Assembly (NCBI GenBank): GCA_013378335.1
Contig: CP040556.1
Coordinates: forward strand, 1-64,000
Reading direction: 5' to 3'
DNA: 64,000 bases
DNA from: Streptococcus sanguinis
Lineage (GTDB): Bacteria; Bacillota; Bacilli; Lactobacillales; Streptococcaceae
Positions 32,590 through 42,564 of the stretch are shown here, in pieces (within the stretch, counting starts at the first letter, position 1; the number at the start of each line of letters is the position of its first letter). The notes under the pieces were generated by a model. The model worked only from the letters and a program-made list of their open reading frames with translations. It was not told where the DNA came from and did no database searches. A program made the position numbers and the translations under genes.

Positions 32590-33587
32590 ATGAAAAAAAT
32601 AGCTGTTGATGCTATGGGGGGGACAATGCCCCTCAAGCTCTGGTGGAAGGAGCCAATCGAGCGGTACAGGAGTTTTCGGATATTGAAATTCTCCTTTATG
32701 GCGATGAAGCGAAAATCAAGCCTTATCTGACTGCTGGTGAGCGGGTCCGCATCATCCACACGGAGGAAAAGATTGACTCGGACGACGAGCCAACCAAGGC
32801 CATTCGTCAGAAGAAAGAGGCTAGTATGGTGCTGGCAGCCAAGGCTGTCAAGGCAGGGGAAGCAGATGCCATGCTGTCTGCCGGGAATACTGGAGCGCTT
32901 TTGGCAGCAGGCTTCTTTATCGTGGGGCGTATCAAGAATATTGATCGGCCTGGGCTCTTATCTACTATGCCAACGGTTGGCGGTCAGGGATTTGATATGC
33001 TGGATCTGGGAGCTAATGCTGAAAACACAGCCCATCATTTACACCAGTATGCGACTTTGGGTTCTTTCTATGCTGAAAATGTCCGAGGAATTAAAAAACC
33101 GCGGGTGGGTCTCTTGAATAACGGAACGGAAAGCAGCAAGGGCGACCCTCTGCGCAAGGAAGCCTATGAGCTTTTAGCTGGGGATTCAACACTGAACTTT
33201 ATCGGTAATGTAGAAGCGCGCGATTTGATGGATGATGTAGCGGATGTTGTCGTTGCAGATGGTTTTACTGGCAATGCCGTTCTAAAATCAATCGAAGGAA
33301 CTGCTATCAGTATCATGGGTCAGCTGAAGAAGTCTATTTTAGGCGGTGGTTTTAAGGCTAAATTGGGAGCTTGGCTGCTCAAGGACAGCCTGAGAGGGCT
33401 CAAGAATAATCTGGACTATTCTAGTGCAGGCGGTGCAGTTCTATTCGGCTTGAAAGCGCCTGTTGTCAAAACGCATGGCTCTAGCGATGCTAAGGCTGTT
33501 TATAGCACGATTCGTCAAATTCGTACCATGCTGGAAACGGATGTTGTTGGTAAATCGGTCATTGAATTTTCAGATGCAAAGGAGTAA
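32590..33587 (+). pseudogene. plsX: Phosphate acyltransferase PlsX with a frame break
   Basis: PlsX converts acyl-ACP to acyl-phosphate, feeding PlsY for membrane phospholipid synthesis. The expected start [11 protein letters not shown] is at 32590. The run of seven Gs at 32616-32622 is one short of the eight needed to continue into [14 protein letters not shown]. Translation from 32590 therefore leaves frame after codon 11 and stops soon after. The remaining 314 codons from GTG 32643 are intact and highly conserved-looking ([30 protein letters not shown]). It could be a sequencing error, a true mutation, or a slippage-restored gene. Downstream acpP is intact. Confidence 0.85.
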
Positions 33588-33589
33588 CC

Positions 33590-33838
33590 ATGAGCGAAAA
33601 AGAAATTTATGCAAAAATTGTCGAAATCATTCAAGAACATGACAGCAGTAAGCTGCATATCACTCCAGAACTGAGCTTGAAAGAGGAGCTGGGAGTGGAC
33701 TCTGTTGATTTGATGGAATTTATCATCAATCTGGAAGAAGCTTTTGATATTGAGATTCCTGATGAGGATATGGATAACTTCAAAACAATTTCCGATGTGG
33801 TGGCTTATATCCATGAGAAACTGAAGAAGCAAGATTAA
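33590..33838 (+). CDS. acpP: Acyl carrier protein
   Basis: An 82-residue acidic protein with the phosphopantetheine site GVDSVDLMEF, where S38 is the attachment serine. It follows plsX by two bases. This is the plsX-linked ACP of streptococci, distinct from the copy normally found in the main fatty acid synthesis cluster, so it may favour phospholipid synthesis or acyl transfer from exogenous fatty acids. That specialisation is inference. Confidence 0.9.
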   Translation: MSEKEIYAKIVEIIQEHDSSKLHITPELSLKEELGVDSVDLMEFIINLEEAFDIEIPDEDMDNFKTISDVVAYIHEKLKKQD

Positions 33839-33843
33839 AAATC

Positions 33844-33872
33844 AAAGATCGGTATCTTCCGGTCTTTTTTTC
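33844..33872 (+). terminator. acpP terminator
   Basis: AAGATCGG pairs with CCGGTCTT around TATCTT, followed by a run of Ts. Confidence 0.85.
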
Positions 33873-33992
33873 GTATCTTGGAAAGGAAACGATTTCTTTA
33901 ACTGGACACAGAAAGTTTATACGGAATTTCTTGTAAAATGTATTCAAAGATGATAAAATGAGGGTATAAAACCACGAAAGGCGAATATTAAA

Positions 33993-34700
33993 ATGTCTAA
34001 TAAGTTATTATATTCGGGAAAAGCTAAGGATATTTTCTCTACAGATGATGAGCAAGTCATTCTGGCGCGCTACAAGGATCAAGCAACGGCCTTTAATGGA
34101 GTCAAGAAGGAGCAGATTGCTGGTAAAGGAGTGCTCAATAACCAGATTTCATCTTTTATTTTTGAGAAACTCAATGCAGCTGGTGTGGCGACGCATTTTA
34201 TTGAGAAGGTTTCGGATACGGACCAGCTCAATAAAAAAGTGGAGATTATTCCTTTGGAAGTGGTGCTGCGCAACTACACAGCGGGTTCTTTTTCCAAACG
34301 TTTTGGAGTAGAAGAGGGTATCGCGCTTGAAACTCCGATTGTGGAATTTTACTATAAAAATGATGATTTGGACGATCCTTTCATCAATGACGAACATGTG
34401 AAATTCTTGAAGATTGCCAGCAATCAAGAAATTGCCTTTTTGAAAGAGGAGACTCGCCGGATCAATGAGCTCTTGTCAGACTGGTTCCGCCAAATTGGAT
34501 TGAAATTGATTGATTTCAAGTTAGAGTTCGGCTTTGACAAAGATGGCAAGATTATTCTGGCAGACGAATTTTCACCAGATAACTGCCGCCTCTGGGATGC
34601 GGAAGGCCATCACATGGACAAGGATGTTTTCCGGCGTGGCCTTGGTGAATTGACAGATGTCTATCAGGTTGTTTGGGAAAAATTGCAGGCGATTAAGTAA
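33993..34700 (+). CDS. purC: SAICAR synthetase
   Basis: PurC condenses CAIR with aspartate, in a step that consumes ATP. The 235-residue protein has the family start [12 protein letters not shown], the [16 protein letters not shown] motif and [10 protein letters not shown]. It opens the purC-L-F-M-N-(orf)-H run. Two CGAA motifs (33975-33978, 33982-33985) lie just before the start codon and faintly resemble PurR boxes. A well-formed operator is not visible. No purine riboswitch is apparent upstream. Confidence 0.96.
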   Translation: MSNKLLYSGKAKDIFSTDDEQVILARYKDQATAFNGVKKEQIAGKGVLNNQISSFIFEKLNAAGVATHFIEKVSDTDQLNKKVEIIPLEVVLRNYTAGSFSKRFGVEEGIALETPIVEFYYKNDDLDDPFINDEHVKFLKIASNQEIAFLKEETRRINELLSDWFRQIGLKLIDFKLEFGFDKDGKIILADEFSPDNCRLWDAEGHHMDKDVFRRGLGELTDVYQVVWEKLQAIK

Positions 34701-34719
34701 GGACAGGGTGTGAAAAATC

Positions 34720-37700
34720 ATGGACAAGCGTATTTTTGTAGAGAAGAAGAGCAACTTCGGTGTCAAGTCACAGAGCTTGGTGAGAGAGCTGACACACAAT
34801 CTTCAGTTGAAAACATTGTCAGATCTTCGGATGATTCAAGTTTATGATGTCTTTCATCTGGCAGAAGATTTGGTTGATCGTGCTGAAAAGCATATTTTCT
34901 CCGAGCAGGTGACAGATAGATTGCTGGCGGAAGAGGAAGTAGAGGGTGCACTTGCAGAGACAGCGTTTTTTGCCATCGAAGCGCTGCCGGGTCAGTTTGA
35001 CCAGCGGGCAGCCAGCTCTCAGGAGGCCCTCTTTTTGCTCGGCGCTGGGACAGATGTTCTGGTGAGGACCGCTCAGCTTTATTTGGTCAATAAAGACATC
35101 TCAGACACCGAGTTGGCAGCAATCAAGAAATACTTGCTGAATCCAGTTGATTCACGCTTTAAAGATATTGAGCAGTCTATCCAGCTGGAGCAATTCTCCG
35201 AGTCTGACAAGACCATTCCGGTTCTGGATTTCTTTAAGGACTATACAGAAGCGGACTTTAAAGCCTACAAGCAGGAGCACGGTCTAGCTATGGAAGTAGC
35301 AGATTTGCTCTTTATTCAGGACTATTTCAAGTCGATTGGCCGTTTTCCGACAGAGACCGAGCTCAAGGTTCTGGACACTTACTGGTCCGACCACTGTCGA
35401 CATACGACCTTTGAGACGGAGTTGAAGAAGATTGATTTTTCAGCTTCTAAGTTTGAAAAGCAGCTGCAGGCTACTTATGATAAATACTTGGCTATGCGCG
35501 ATGAGCTGGGGCGTGGGGACAAACCGCGGACCCTCATGGATATGGCGACTATTTTTGGTCGCTACGAGCGAGCCAATGGCCGTCTGGATGACATGGAAGT
35601 GTCTGATGAAATCAATGCCTGCTCAGTAGAGATTGAAGTGGATGTGGATGGTGTCAAAGAGCCTTGGCTGCTGATGTTTAAAAATGAAACTCACAACCAC
35701 CCAACAGAAATTGAGCCCTTTGGTGGGGCTGCGACTTGTATCGGAGGAGCCATTCGTGATCCGCTTTCTGGCCGTTCTTATGTTTATCAGGCTATGCGGA
35801 TTTCTGGTGCGGGCGATATTACTCAGCCGATTGCTGAAACGCGGGCTGGCAAGCTTCCTCAGCAGGTCATTTCAAAAACTGCAGCGCACGGTTATTCTTC
35901 TTACGGGAATCAAATTGGTCTAGCAACAACCTATGTCCGTGAGTATTTCCATCCAGGATTTGTAGCCAAGCGGATGGAACTTGGTGCGGTTGTAGGTGCG
36001 GCTCCTAAGGAAAACGTCGTCCGTGAAAAACCAGCAGCAGGTGATGTGGTCATCTTGCTGGGAGGCAAGACGGGCCGTGATGGTGTCGGTGGAGCAACTG
36101 GCTCATCCAAGGTGCAGACAGCTGCGTCTGTGGAGACGGCTGGCGCAGAAGTACAAAAAGGAAATGCTATTGAGGAGCGCAAGATTCAGCGTCTCTTCCG
36201 CGATGGCAATGTGACTCGTCTCATCAAGAAATCCAATGACTTTGGGGCCGGCGGTGTCTGTGTGGCTATTGGCGAGTTGGCAGATGGGCTGGAAATTGAC
36301 CTTGACAAGGTACCTCTCAAATACCAAGGACTTAACGGTACAGAAATCGCGATTTCTGAATCGCAGGAGCGGATGGCTGTGGTGGTCCGCCCAGAAGATG
36401 TCGAACAATTTATCGTTGCAGCAGCTAAGGAAAATCTGTTGGCAGTCGTTGTGGCCAAAGTGACAGAAAAGCCAAATCTGGTCATGCACTGGAACGGGGA
36501 AACCATCGTCGATATTGAGCGGAATTTTCTGGACACCAATGGTGTGCGTGTGGTTGTGGATGCCAAGGTTGTGGATGCCCAAGCAGCATTGCCGGGGCAA
36601 GCTGTGACTTCTGAAGCGACTTTGGAGCAGAACCTCAAGAGCTTGCTCAGCGACCTCAATCATACCAGTCAAAAGGGGCTGCAGACCATCTTTGACAGCT
36701 CTGTTGGCCGCTCTACTGTCAATCATCCTATCGGCGGACGCTACCAAATCACGCCTACTGAGGCTTCTGTTCAGAAACTGCCAGTGGAGCATGGCAAGAC
36801 AGAGACAGTCTCTGTGATGGCGCAGGGCTACAATCCTTATGTGGCAGCTTGGTCACCTTATCATGGAGCAGCTTATGCAGTGATTGAAGCGACAGCTCGC
36901 TTGGTTGCTGCTGGTTCGGACTGGTCCAAGGCTCGCTTCTCTTATCAGGAATACTTCGAGCGGATGGACAAGCAGGCTGAGCGTTTTGGACAGCCGGTTT
37001 CTGCTCTGCTTGGTTCGATTGAAGCCCAGATTCAGCTCGGTTTGCCGTCTATTGGTGGCAAGGATTCCATGAGCGGAACCTTTGAAGAATTGACCGTACC
37101 GCCGACCTTGGTAGCTTTTGGAGTGACTACTTCAACTGCTGGGCGCATCCTGTCTCCAGAGTTTAAGGCAGCAGGAGAGTCTATCTACTATCTGCCAGGA
37201 CAGGTCCTATCTCAGGATATTGACTTTGACTTAATCAAGAATAACTTTGAAAATTTTGCGGCCATTCAGGCCAAGTATCAGATTACAGCCGCTGCTGCTG
37301 TCAAATACGGTGGTCTAGCAGAGAGTCTGGCCTTGATGAGCTTTGGTAATCGTATTGGTGCCCAAGTGGATATTGCTAATTTGCCTTCCGTTTTGCAGGC
37401 GCAGCTGGGCGGATTTGTCTTTACCAGTCCGGAGCAGGATATTCCAGGCGCAGTGAAGATCGGTCAGACCAAGCCAGACTTTACACTGATTGTCAATGGT
37501 GTCCAGCTTGAGGGAGCAGAGCTTTTGGCAAGCTTTGAAGGCCGACTAGAGCCTATCTACCCGACAGAATTTAAACAGGAAACAGTTATTGAGGAAGTGC
37601 CAGCTCTTGTCGCTGATACAGTTATTAAAGCCAAAGAGACAGTAGAGGAGCCGCTGGTTTATATTCCAGTATTCCCTGGAACTAACTCAGAATACGACTC

Positions 37701-38454
37701 AGCCAAAGCCTTTGAAGCAGTTGGAGCCAAGGTCAATCTAGTTCCCTTTGTTACTTTGGATGAAGCAGCCATTGTCAAGTCCGTTGACAGTATGGTTGAC
37801 AACATTGACAAGGCAAATATCATCTTCTTTGCAGGTGGCTTCTCTGCTGCAGATGAGCCAGATGGCTCAGCTAAGTTTATCGTCAACATCTTGCTCAACG
37901 AGAAGGTCAAGAAAGCCATTGATGTTTTCATCGCTCGCGGCGGTCTCATCATTGGTATCTGTAATGGCTTCCAAGCTCTGGTTAAATCTGGTCTTCTTCC
38001 TTACGGAAATTTCGAAGAAGCAGGGGCTAGCAGTCCAACTCTCTTTTACAATGATGCCAACCAGCACGTGGCCAAGATGGTGGAGACTCGCATTGCCAAT
38101 ACCAACTCGCCTTGGCTGGCTGGTGTGCAAGTGGGAGATATCCATGCCATTCCGGTTTCACATGGTGAAGGGAAATTTGTCGTGACGGCTGAGGAGTTTG
38201 CTGATCTGCGTGACAATGGTCAGATTTGGAGTCAGTACGTAGACTTCGATGGTAAGCCAAGCATGGATAGTAAGTATAATCCAAACGGCTCGCTTTACGC
38301 TATCGAAGGGATTATGAGCAAGAACGGTCAAATCATTGGGAAGATGGGCCACTCAGAGCGTTATGAAGACGGTCTTTTCCAAAATATTCCAGGTCAGAAA
38401 GACCAGAAATTGTTTGAAAGCGCCGTTCGTTATTTCCAAGCGAGTCATGAATAA
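34720..38454 (+). CDS. purL: Phosphoribosylformylglycinamidine synthase (single-chain PurL)
   Basis: FGAM synthase converts FGAR, glutamine and ATP to FGAM. At 1244 residues it is the large single-chain type with the glutaminase fused at the C terminus, unlike the PurSQL complex of Bacillus. The central AIRS-like domains carry ETHNHPTEIEPFGGAAT, and the class I glutaminase has nucleophile C1081 (GICNGFQALVKSG) followed by HGEGKF. It starts 19 bases after purC. A long antisense open frame at 36103-36792 is a shadow. Confidence 0.96.
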   Translation: MDKRIFVEKKSNFGVKSQSLVRELTHNLQLKTLSDLRMIQVYDVFHLAEDLVDRAEKHIFSEQVTDRLLAEEEVEGALAETAFFAIEALPGQFDQRAASSQEALFLLGAGTDVLVRTAQLYLVNKDISDTELAAIKKYLLNPVDSRFKDIEQSIQLEQFSESDKTIPVLDFFKDYTEADFKAYKQEHGLAMEVADLLFIQDYFKSIGRFPTETELKVLDTYWSDHCRHTTFETELKKIDFSASKFEKQLQATYDKYLAMRDELGRGDKPRTLMDMATIFGRYERANGRLDDMEVSDEINACSVEIEVDVDGVKEPWLLMFKNETHNHPTEIEPFGGAATCIGGAIRDPLSGRSYVYQAMRISGAGDITQPIAETRAGKLPQQVISKTAAHGYSSYGNQIGLATTYVREYFHPGFVAKRMELGAVVGAAPKENVVREKPAAGDVVILLGGKTGRDGVGGATGSSKVQTAASVETAGAEVQKGNAIEERKIQRLFRDGNVTRLIKKSNDFGAGGVCVAIGELADGLEIDLDKVPLKYQGLNGTEIAISESQERMAVVVRPEDVEQFIVAAAKENLLAVVVAKVTEKPNLVMHWNGETIVDIERNFLDTNGVRVVVDAKVVDAQAALPGQAVTSEATLEQNLKSLLSDLNHTSQKGLQTIFDSSVGRSTVNHPIGGRYQITPTEASVQKLPVEHGKTETVSVMAQGYNPYVAAWSPYHGAAYAVIEATARLVAAGSDWSKARFSYQEYFERMDKQAERFGQPVSALLGSIEAQIQLGLPSIGGKDSMSGTFEELTVPPTLVAFGVTTSTAGRILSPEFKAAGESIYYLPGQVLSQDIDFDLIKNNFENFAAIQAKYQITAAAAVKYGGLAESLALMSFGNRIGAQVDIANLPSVLQAQLGGFVFTSPEQDIPGAVKIGQTKPDFTLIVNGVQLEGAELLASFEGRLEPIYPTEFKQETVIEEVPALVADTVIKAKETVEEPLVYIPVFPGTNSEYDSAKAFEAVGAKVNLVPFVTLDEAAIVKSVDSMVDNIDKANIIFFAGGFSAADEPDGSAKFIVNILLNEKVKKAIDVFIARGGLIIGICNGFQALVKSGLLPYGNFEEAGASSPTLFYNDANQHVAKMVETRIANTNSPWLAGVQVGDIHAIPVSHGEGKFVVTAEEFADLRDNGQIWSQYVDFDGKPSMDSKYNPNGSLYAIEGIMSKNGQIIGKMGHSERYEDGLFQNIPGQKDQKLFESAVRYFQASHE

Positions 38455-38552
38455 AGTTGGCTTGCAAGAGCGAGCAATCAAAAAAGGAGTCTGCTTGGCC
38501 TGTTAGGCCAGGTTTTCTCCCTTTTACAAGATAAAAGAATTTAGGTAAAACA

Positions 38553-39992
38553 ATGACATACGAAGTAAAGTCACTGAATGAAGAGTGCGGTATTTTTGGA
38601 ATCTGGGGTCATCCACAGGCGGCTCAGGTCACCTATTTCGGACTCCATAGTCTGCAGCACCGCGGTCAGGAAGGAGCAGGCATCCTGTCAAACGACCATG
38701 GAAAGCTCAAACGCCACCGCGATTTGGGACTGGTTGCAGAGGTCTTTAAGAACCCGGCAGATTTGGATAATCTGACAGGAGAAGCAGCCATCGGCCATGT
38801 CCGCTATGCAACGTCTGGCGGAGCCTCCATCAATAATGTTCAGCCTTTCTTCTTCAGTTTCTATGATATGCAGATGGGCTTGGCACATAATGGTAATCTG
38901 ACCAATGCCCATTCACTGAGACAGGAGTTGGAAAAGAGGGGTTCCATCTTTGCTAGCTCGTCTGATACGGAAATTCTCATGCACTTGATTCGCCATAGTA
39001 AGCAGGAAAATTTCTTAGACAAGCTCAAGGAATCCTTGAGACGAGTTCAGGGCGGCTTTGCCTATCTCATCATGAGAGAGGACAAGCTCTACGCTGCGCT
39101 GGATCCTAACGGCTTTCGTCCTTTGTCCATTGGCCGCATGAAAAATGGGGCCTGGGTCGTTTCTAGTGAGACCTGTGCTTTTGAAGTGGTGGGTGCTGAA
39201 TGGGTGCGTGACCTTGAGCCAGGGGAAATCGTGATTATTGATGATGAAGGCGTGACCTATGACAGCTATACGACAGATACTCAGCTGGCTATTTGCTCAA
39301 TGGAATATGTCTATTTTGCTCGGCCGGATAGCGTTATTCATGGGGTCAATGTCCATGCAGCTCGCAAACGAATGGGGCGCAAGCTGGCTCAGGAATTTCA
39401 ACATGAGGCGGATATCGTTGTCGGCGTGCCTAATTCTTCCTTGTCAGCGGCCTCTGGCTTTTCCGAAGAGTCTGGCCTGCCAAATGAAATGGGTCTGATT
39501 AAAAATCAATACATCCAACGGACTTTTATCCAACCGACGCAGGAGTTGCGAGAGCAAGGAGTTCGTATGAAATTATCTGCTGTTTCCAGTATTGTCAAGG
39601 GCAAGCGCGTGGTTATGGTGGATGACTCTATCGTGCGGGGAACGACTAGCCGACGCATCGTCCAGCTCCTACGAGATGCAGGTGCTGCTGAAGTCCATGT
39701 GGCTATCGGTAGTCCAGAACTTAAATATCCTTGTTTCTACGGCATTGATATTCAGAATCGGCGCGAGCTCATCTCGGCCAATCATACGGTTGATGAGGTC
39801 TGTGAGATTATCGGGGCGGACAGCCTGACCTATCTGTCGCTGGAAGGATTGATTGAATCAGTTGGTATTGAGACGGATGCTCCGAATGGCGGGCTTTGTG
39901 TGGCTTACTTTGACGGTCAGTACCCAACTCCGCTCTATGATTATGAAGAGCGCTATCTGGAAAGCCTGAAGGAGAAGACAAGTTTTTATTGA
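38553..39992 (+). CDS. purF: Amidophosphoribosyltransferase
   Basis: PurF makes phosphoribosylamine from PRPP and glutamine, the committed step, and is usually inhibited by nucleotides. The 479-residue precursor has an 11-residue propeptide ending before C12 (NEE-CGIFG), which becomes the N-terminal nucleophile after cleavage. Type II phosphoribosyltransferase signature [14 protein letters not shown] follows. A ~100-bp gap with a GCTTGCAAGAGC...CTTGGCCTG-like imperfect stem separates it from purL. Confidence 0.96.
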   Translation: MTYEVKSLNEECGIFGIWGHPQAAQVTYFGLHSLQHRGQEGAGILSNDHGKLKRHRDLGLVAEVFKNPADLDNLTGEAAIGHVRYATSGGASINNVQPFFFSFYDMQMGLAHNGNLTNAHSLRQELEKRGSIFASSSDTEILMHLIRHSKQENFLDKLKESLRRVQGGFAYLIMREDKLYAALDPNGFRPLSIGRMKNGAWVVSSETCAFEVVGAEWVRDLEPGEIVIIDDEGVTYDSYTTDTQLAICSMEYVYFARPDSVIHGVNVHAARKRMGRKLAQEFQHEADIVVGVPNSSLSAASGFSEESGLPNEMGLIKNQYIQRTFIQPTQELREQGVRMKLSAVSSIVKGKRVVMVDDSIVRGTTSRRIVQLLRDAGAAEVHVAIGSPELKYPCFYGIDIQNRRELISANHTVDEVCEIIGADSLTYLSLEGLIESVGIETDAPNGGLCVAYFDGQYPTPLYDYEERYLESLKEKTSFY

Positions 39993-40051
39993 AACAAGGC
40001 CAACGGTAGTTGTCGCAATCTTTTTCAAAAATAAGAGTAAGGAAGAAAATT

Positions 40052-41074
40052 ATGACAAATAAAAATGCATACGCTCAATCTGGTGTAGATGTTGAAGCAG
40101 GTTATGAAGTTGTTGAGCGAATCAAAAAGCATGTGGCACGTACAGAGCGGGCTGGTGTCATGGGAGCACTGGGTGGCTTTGGCGGCATGTTTGACCTGTC
40201 TCAGACTGGGGTCAAGGAGCCAGTGCTGATTTCTGGTACGGATGGGGTCGGAACCAAGCTCATGCTGGCCATTCAGTATGACAAGCACGATACCATTGGG
40301 CAGGACTGTGTGGCTATGTGTGTCAATGACATCATCGCTGCAGGTGCGGAGCCCCTTTACTTCCTGGACTATATTGCCACTGGGAAAAATGAGCCAGCAA
40401 AGCTAGAGCAAGTTGTTGCCGGTGTGGCTGAAGGCTGCGTCCAGTCTGGAGCTGCTTTGATTGGTGGAGAAACCGCTGAAATGCCTGGTATGTATGGTGA
40501 AGATGATTATGACCTGGCTGGTTTTGCAGTTGGGGTTGCTGAAAAGTCAGAGATTATTGACGGCTCTAAAGTCACTGAGGGCGATGTCCTTCTGGGGCTG
40601 GCTTCCAGCGGTATTCACTCAAATGGTTATTCTCTCGTTCGTCGTGTTTTTGCGGACTATACGGGTGAAGAAGTCTTACCAGAATTGGAAGGTAAGAAAC
40701 TTAAGGAAGTGTTGCTTGAGCCGACTCGTATCTACGTCAAGGCTTTGCTACCGCTGATTAAGGAAAAGCTGGTTCATGGGATTGCCCATATTACTGGTGG
40801 TGGTTTTATTGAAAATGTGCCCCGCATGTTTGCCAATGACTTGGCTGCTGAGATTGAAGAAGACAAGATTCCAGTCTTGCCGATTTTTAAAGCCCTAGAA
40901 AAATATGGTCACATCAAGCACCAAGAAATGTTTGAAATCTTCAATATGGGACTGGGGATGATTTTGGCTGTAGCTCCTGAAAATGTGAATCGTGTCAGAG
41001 AACTCCTTGACGAGCCTGTTTATAAAGTTGGCCGGATTGTCAAAAAAGAAAGTGAAAGTGTCCTTATCAAATGA
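40052..41074 (+). CDS. purM: Phosphoribosylaminoimidazole (AIR) synthetase
   Basis: PurM closes the imidazole ring of FGAM using ATP. An upstream in-frame ATG exists at 40010. I chose 40052 ([19 protein letters not shown]), which has AAGGAAG before it and matches the family start, giving 340 residues. The motifs [21 protein letters not shown] and [13 protein letters not shown] are present. It overlaps purN by four bases (ATGA). Confidence 0.95.
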   Translation: MTNKNAYAQSGVDVEAGYEVVERIKKHVARTERAGVMGALGGFGGMFDLSQTGVKEPVLISGTDGVGTKLMLAIQYDKHDTIGQDCVAMCVNDIIAAGAEPLYFLDYIATGKNEPAKLEQVVAGVAEGCVQSGAALIGGETAEMPGMYGEDDYDLAGFAVGVAEKSEIIDGSKVTEGDVLLGLASSGIHSNGYSLVRRVFADYTGEEVLPELEGKKLKEVLLEPTRIYVKALLPLIKEKLVHGIAHITGGGFIENVPRMFANDLAAEIEEDKIPVLPIFKALEKYGHIKHQEMFEIFNMGLGMILAVAPENVNRVRELLDEPVYKVGRIVKKESESVLIK

Positions 41075-41619
41075 AAAAAATTGCCGTTTTTGCTTCGGGC
41101 AATGGATCAAATTTCCAAGTGATTGCTGAGCAGTTTCCTGTTGAATTTGTCTTTTCAGACCATCGCGATGCCTATGTGCTCGAGCGGGCGGATAAGCTAA
41201 GTGTCAAAAGCTATGCCTTTGAGCTTAGAGAGTTTGACAGTAAGGCGGCTTACGAGCAAGCTATTGTAGACCTGCTAGAAGAGCACCAGATTGACTTGGT
41301 TTGCCTAGCAGGCTATATGAAAATTGTCGGGTCGACCTTGCTTGGCGCCTATGAAGGTCGTATTATCAATATTCACCCAGCCTATCTGCCCGAATTTCCA
41401 GGGGCTCATGGCATCGAGGATGCTTGGCAAGCTGGTGTTACTGAAAGTGGTGTGACCATTCATTGGGTGGATTCGGGTGTCGACACTGGTAAGATTATCC
41501 AGCAAGTGCGCGTGCCGCGTTTAGCTGAAGACACGCTGGAAAGTTTTGAAGAGCGCATCCATGCCGCCGAGTATCAGCTTTATCCTCAAGTGCTGAAAGA
41601 GTTGGGAGTAGGGCAGTAG
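41071..41619 (+). CDS. purN: Glycinamide ribonucleotide formyltransferase
   Basis: PurN transfers a formyl group from 10-formyltetrahydrofolate to GAR. The 182-residue protein has GSNFQVI, the catalytic region [15 protein letters not shown] and the late aspartate in [10 protein letters not shown]. Coupled to purM by ATGA. Directly followed by an unrelated AT-rich gene. Confidence 0.95.
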   Translation: MKKIAVFASGNGSNFQVIAEQFPVEFVFSDHRDAYVLERADKLSVKSYAFELREFDSKAAYEQAIVDLLEEHQIDLVCLAGYMKIVGSTLLGAYEGRIINIHPAYLPEFPGAHGIEDAWQAGVTESGVTIHWVDSGVDTGKIIQQVRVPRLAEDTLESFEERIHAAEYQLYPQVLKELGVGQ

Positions 41620-41621
41620 TG

Positions 41622-42527
41622 ATGGAGAATGTTGTTGATAGCTGGTCAAAGCTAAAAAAAGTTACTGAAGAATATACTAGGATACCGATAAATTATATAT
41701 TGTTCATAGTACTAAATGTATTAATTTATTTAAATAAAGATCAACTACTTTCAGATCTTGTTATTAGTAATTCTGTACTGAAGAATATTTTCATATTGCT
41801 ATTAGAGATTTTATCTATATTTTACGATAGAATTTTAACAATATATATTTTCGTGATTATAGTAATGGTTCTCATTTTATTCTTGTTTGAGAAAACTCCT
41901 GTTTTTAATCTACTTCCAAAAGATATAGAGTATGTAAATGGATATACTGAATCCTGGAATCCAGTAAGTGCAGTAAATAGATTATTTAATTTATTAATTA
42001 AGTTGTCAACAAGTTGGTATGTTGTTTACGTTTTTATTCTTTTTATTATTAAACCGGGAAATTTTTCCATAGAGAATAACTATGTGCTAATAAGAAAAGT
42101 TAGTGAAGAAAGTTTGATAAATTTTCTTTGGAATATAAATTATTTAGTTCTTTGTCTTATCGTAGTACGATCTTTGTTTGTCATAAAATATAAAGATATT
42201 GAATCGCATTTAAAATTTTCAAATTTGCGATATAATGTAGTCTCTGAATTTGATAGTTCAAATGATGATGAGACAATAAAGTATCTAATTGTAAAGGACA
42301 CTTATAATTTCAAGCAATATTATTTATTGAAATGTGAAACACATAAACGAGAGTTGAAGAAAATTAAAGATTTATCTTTTAACGGACAAGAAGTAACACG
42401 TACATATTGGGAAAAAGGAGCAATTCCTATTTCAAAAAGGAATTATAAAATTTTAGATAAGTCTGAAAATCTTTCTGATCTAATTTATTACTATGAAGAA
42501 TTAAAAAAGCAATTTTATAATAAGTAG
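41622..42527 (+). CDS. Unknown AT-rich membrane protein in the pur operon
   Basis: I do not recognise this 301-residue protein. It has about four hydrophobic segments: near residues 23-38, 50-87 as one or two, 133-147, and 170-185. They are followed by a ~110-residue charged C-terminal domain, probably cytoplasmic (SNDDETIKYLIVKDTYNFKQ). The ATG lies two bases after the purN stop. The gene is visibly richer in A and T than purN and purH, with many ATA, AAT and TTA codons, which suggests acquisition by transfer. It interrupts a purN-purH junction that is direct in many streptococci. No purine role is implied by sequence. Confidence 0.7.
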   Translation: MENVVDSWSKLKKVTEEYTRIPINYILFIVLNVLIYLNKDQLLSDLVISNSVLKNIFILLLEILSIFYDRILTIYIFVIIVMVLILFLFEKTPVFNLLPKDIEYVNGYTESWNPVSAVNRLFNLLIKLSTSWYVVYVFILFIIKPGNFSIENNYVLIRKVSEESLINFLWNINYLVLCLIVVRSLFVIKYKDIESHLKFSNLRYNVVSEFDSSNDDETIKYLIVKDTYNFKQYYLLKCETHKRELKKIKDLSFNGQEVTRTYWEKGAIPISKRNYKILDKSENLSDLIYYYEELKKQFYNK

Positions 42528-42564
42528 TTTTAACCAATAAATATTGAAGAATAAAGGAGAAAAC

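Noticed and set aside
33873..33992. Purine riboswitch upstream of purC
   Set aside because: None of the conserved core motifs of the guanine/adenine aptamer could be found in the short leader.
36103..36792. 229-codon open frame antisense to purL
   Set aside because: It lies wholly inside a strongly conserved gene, its composition follows the complement of purL codons, and it has no ribosome site. A shadow.
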